A stretch of 5,740 nucleotides of DNA from Clostridia bacterium (GTDB taxonomy: Bacteria > Bacillota > Clostridia > Oscillospirales > Acutalibacteraceae). How positions within the stretch are numbered: the stretch's first letter is position 1; each line of letters opens with the position of its first letter. Below, in pieces: positions 4,056-5,740 of this stretch. Location: NCBI GenBank assembly GCA_017381395.1, contig JAFOCH010000159.1, forward strand, positions 1 through 5,740. Direction: 5' to 3'. A model generated the notes under the pieces. The model was not told the origin of the DNA, searched no databases, and saw only the letters and a program-made list of their open reading frames with translations. The position numbers were made by a program, and so were the translations under genes.

Positions 4056-5740
4056 ATGAAAAAACTACTATCTCTGCTATTATCAATTTCTATCACTTTA
4101 GGTATGTTCGGTTGTTTCACAATGATCGCCTCTGCCGAAGATGAAAACGAAACATGGAAATCCGCCTTTATTGCTACGGATTTCTTCGGCAATACCGAAA
4201 ATATCTATTTCGATAAATTCTTTGCCACATACAATTCAACCGACTCGGTGGAAATTGTAAGCACCGCTAGCTTTAATTTATCAAGAGGATTCAGTGTTTA
4301 CGCCAATCTGCAAATGAACAACGGAACAGCAAACTATCTCGGCGAAAGCTGCTCGATGAAGGTTGGAAACGTTGCTCTTAATATTAGAAATGTAAAGGAT
4401 CAGGAGAATTACGTTGCCGAAATCGTGGTTGGCGAAAAAGTAATCGGTACCGCTGATTTGGGCTCATCTGCCAACGGAAAATACCGCCTTTACGCTAACG
4501 AAAAGGAAATTTGGGCAACCTTGAATTACAACAACCTCAACTTTACTGATAGTAAGGGTAACGAGGTACACTACCTTTCATGTCCCAGCGATGTAAATCT
4601 CTCTAATGCTCATCTTTATTTCCGCTTAGCCGGCAATAACTCGGGATCGTCACGTTATTGGTCAAACTTCCTTCTTCACAAGGCACCGGGAACAAAGTAT
4701 ATCCCGAAGGATGTTTATATCAAAGTTGCCGATTACAATGCTGCTCAGGAAAATGCATACTTTGCCCTTCCCGAACGCACAATCATCTATACCGGCGACC
4801 GTGTTCACATGAGCTACAATGCGTGGACTTCGTTCACTTGGCCCGATGGACATACCCAGACCGAATGGAACATGGTTTCGGATACAGGTCAGTCAGGTCA
4901 GCCGCAGAATGGATTCTACTACACCTTCCTCGATGAAGGCGAACATTATATTAAAACAAGAAGTATTAACCCCGAATGCAAACTTGTCACATTCAACGTT
5001 GTTGACAGTTTCTACGCTCCGACAAGTGCTCAGGAAGAGGAAAGTTTAGACACTACATATCCCGATGGTTCATCTCTCCCATTCACCGACAAGCTGGTTA
5101 GCGGAGACAAGGCCGACTTCTACAACAATCCTGTATCAGAAGGCGTCTACTTCACCTCAGACATTTGGCAGGCAGTTCCCCTCGTAAGCCAGAAAATTCT
5201 CGATCTCGGCTATTCGGGCGGTGAAGGATGTCAGCTTATCAACTCGGTTGCTTACGGCAACGATGGCAAGCTCGCCTTCCTCGGGACCGACGTTGGCGGT
5301 ATGTATAAATCGGTAGACGGCGGTGCCAACTGGTACCCCTGTACAGTCGGCTTTGAAGCTAACGGTGCTACATCAATCACTGTTGACCCGAAGAATAACA
5401 ATAAGGTTCTCTGTGTTGGTGCAAGTTCGGGCTACGATAGCACAAACGGTATCATAATGTCTACCGACGCAGGTGAAACATGGAAGCTCGTATTCTCTGT
5501 TGACTCAATCAACGACGGTACGGTAGGCGCACACGGTGACAATCGCCGTCAGCTCGCCTTTGACCCCACAAGCTACGACGAAAACCTCGGCTACTGCAAA
5601 ACAATCTACTGGTCGAGAGAATATAACGGCTCAGACGAAAATTGCAACAACCCGTCAATTTATAAATCAACCGACGGCGGTTACACCTGGAATATAATCG
5701 AAAACACTCGCCATTTAGGCGGCAACGAAATTCGCGTATC
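4056..5740 (+). CDS. Secreted multidomain GH74-like protein, 5' part (gene D)
   Basis: An open frame of 561 codons running off the right edge. Residues 1-27 are a signal peptide (MKKLLSLLLS..., cleavage expected after ASA, before EDENE). C20 is not in a proper lipobox (MFGC), so the protein is probably released or held by a later domain. Residues about 32-212 look like a beta-sandwich of the concanavalin-A/LamG kind: alternating strands, Gly/Asn turns and a closing 'YFRLAG...WSNFLLH' (188-208). Residues about 218-318 look like an Ig/PKD-like domain ending 'YTFLDEGEHYIKTRS'. An acidic Ser/Thr linker (321-360) follows. From about 363 the GH74-like propeller begins: YFTSDIW, GGEGCQ (388-393), GTDVGGMYKS (410-419; candidate base D412), Asp-boxes at 419-426, 469-476 and 538-545. 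Inferred role: extracellular glucan hydrolase with N-terminal binding modules. The N-terminal domain calls are by strand pattern only. Confidence 0.88.
   Translation, partial: MKKLLSLLLSISITLGMFGCFTMIASAEDENETWKSAFIATDFFGNTENIYFDKFFATYNSTDSVEIVSTASFNLSRGFSVYANLQMNNGTANYLGESCSMKVGNVALNIRNVKDQENYVAEIVVGEKVIGTADLGSSANGKYRLYANEKEIWATLNYNNLNFTDSKGNEVHYLSCPSDVNLSNAHLYFRLAGNNSGSSRYWSNFLLHKAPGTKYIPKDVYIKVADYNAAQENAYFALPERTIIYTGDRVHMSYNAWTSFTWPDGHTQTEWNMVSDTGQSGQPQNGFYYTFLDEGEHYIKTRSINPECKLVTFNVVDSFYAPTSAQEEESLDTTYPDGSSLPFTDKLVSGDKADFYNNPVSEGVYFTSDIWQAVPLVSQKILDLGYSGGEGCQLINSVAYGNDGKLAFLGTDVGGMYKSVDGGANWYPCTVGFEANGATSITVDPKNNNKVLCVGASSGYDSTNGIIMSTDAGETWKLVFSVDSINDGTVGAHGDNRRQLAFDPTSYDENLGYCKTIYWSREYNGSDENCNNPSIYKSTDGGYTWNIIENTRHLGGNEIRV

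Noticed and set aside
3932..4192. Minus-strand 86-residue open frame
   Set aside because: It is antisense to the promoter, ribosome site and signal-peptide region of gene D, with no ribosome site or recognisable domain.
4658..5049. Plus-strand frames of 92 and 76 residues inside gene D
   Set aside because: They are out of frame with the continuous 561-codon reading frame of gene D, which has a signal peptide and Asp-boxes throughout.
1..5740. CRISPR arrays, tRNA/rRNA genes, insertion sequences
   Set aside because: No regularly spaced identical repeats, cloverleaf-like genes, transposase frames or terminal inverted repeats were seen on reading both strands.

Overview
This 5.7-kb window looks like part of a carbohydrate-utilisation locus from a Gram-positive anaerobe, most likely a gut or rumen Clostridia member such as the Ruminococcaceae/Oscillospiraceae. 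That placement is inferred from the strong AG-rich Shine-Dalgarno sites 7-11 nt before each ATG, the very AT-rich intergenic DNA with sigma-A-type boxes, and a lipoprotein signal followed by a Ser/Glu-rich linker. No marker gene fixes the taxon.

Layout from left to right: (1) 1-617, minus strand, the 5' part of gene A, a lipoprotein with a GH74-like beta-propeller, running off the left edge; (2) 714-2759, minus, gene B, a complete 681-residue GH74-like tandem beta-propeller with 12 Asp-box repeats and no signal peptide; (3) 2760-3104, a 345-bp divergent regulatory region with convincing promoters on both strands, an inverted pair of near-identical 17-bp elements, repeated ACAAAA motifs and a leader hairpin; (4) 3105-3854, plus, gene C, a 249-residue AraC-family regulator; (5) 3855-4055, an AT-rich gap with the probable promoter of gene D; (6) 4056-5740, plus, gene D, a secreted multidomain protein with a ConA-like sandwich region, an Ig/PKD-like region and a GH74-like propeller, running off the right edge.

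The main point is that A, B and D are paralogues. All share an N-terminal block (YF.(T/S)D(V/I)W..VP(M/L).S, then GGEGCQ, then GTDVGG followed by an Asp-box), but each has a different targeting signal: lipid-anchored (A), cytoplasmic (B), secreted by signal peptidase I (D). The AraC-type regulator between them is the obvious candidate controller. A plausible reading is a xyloglucan or related beta-glucan system in which D (and perhaps A) acts outside the cell and B acts on imported oligosaccharides. The substrate is inferred from distant GH74 resemblance only. No transporter, kinase or other glycosidase is visible in this window.
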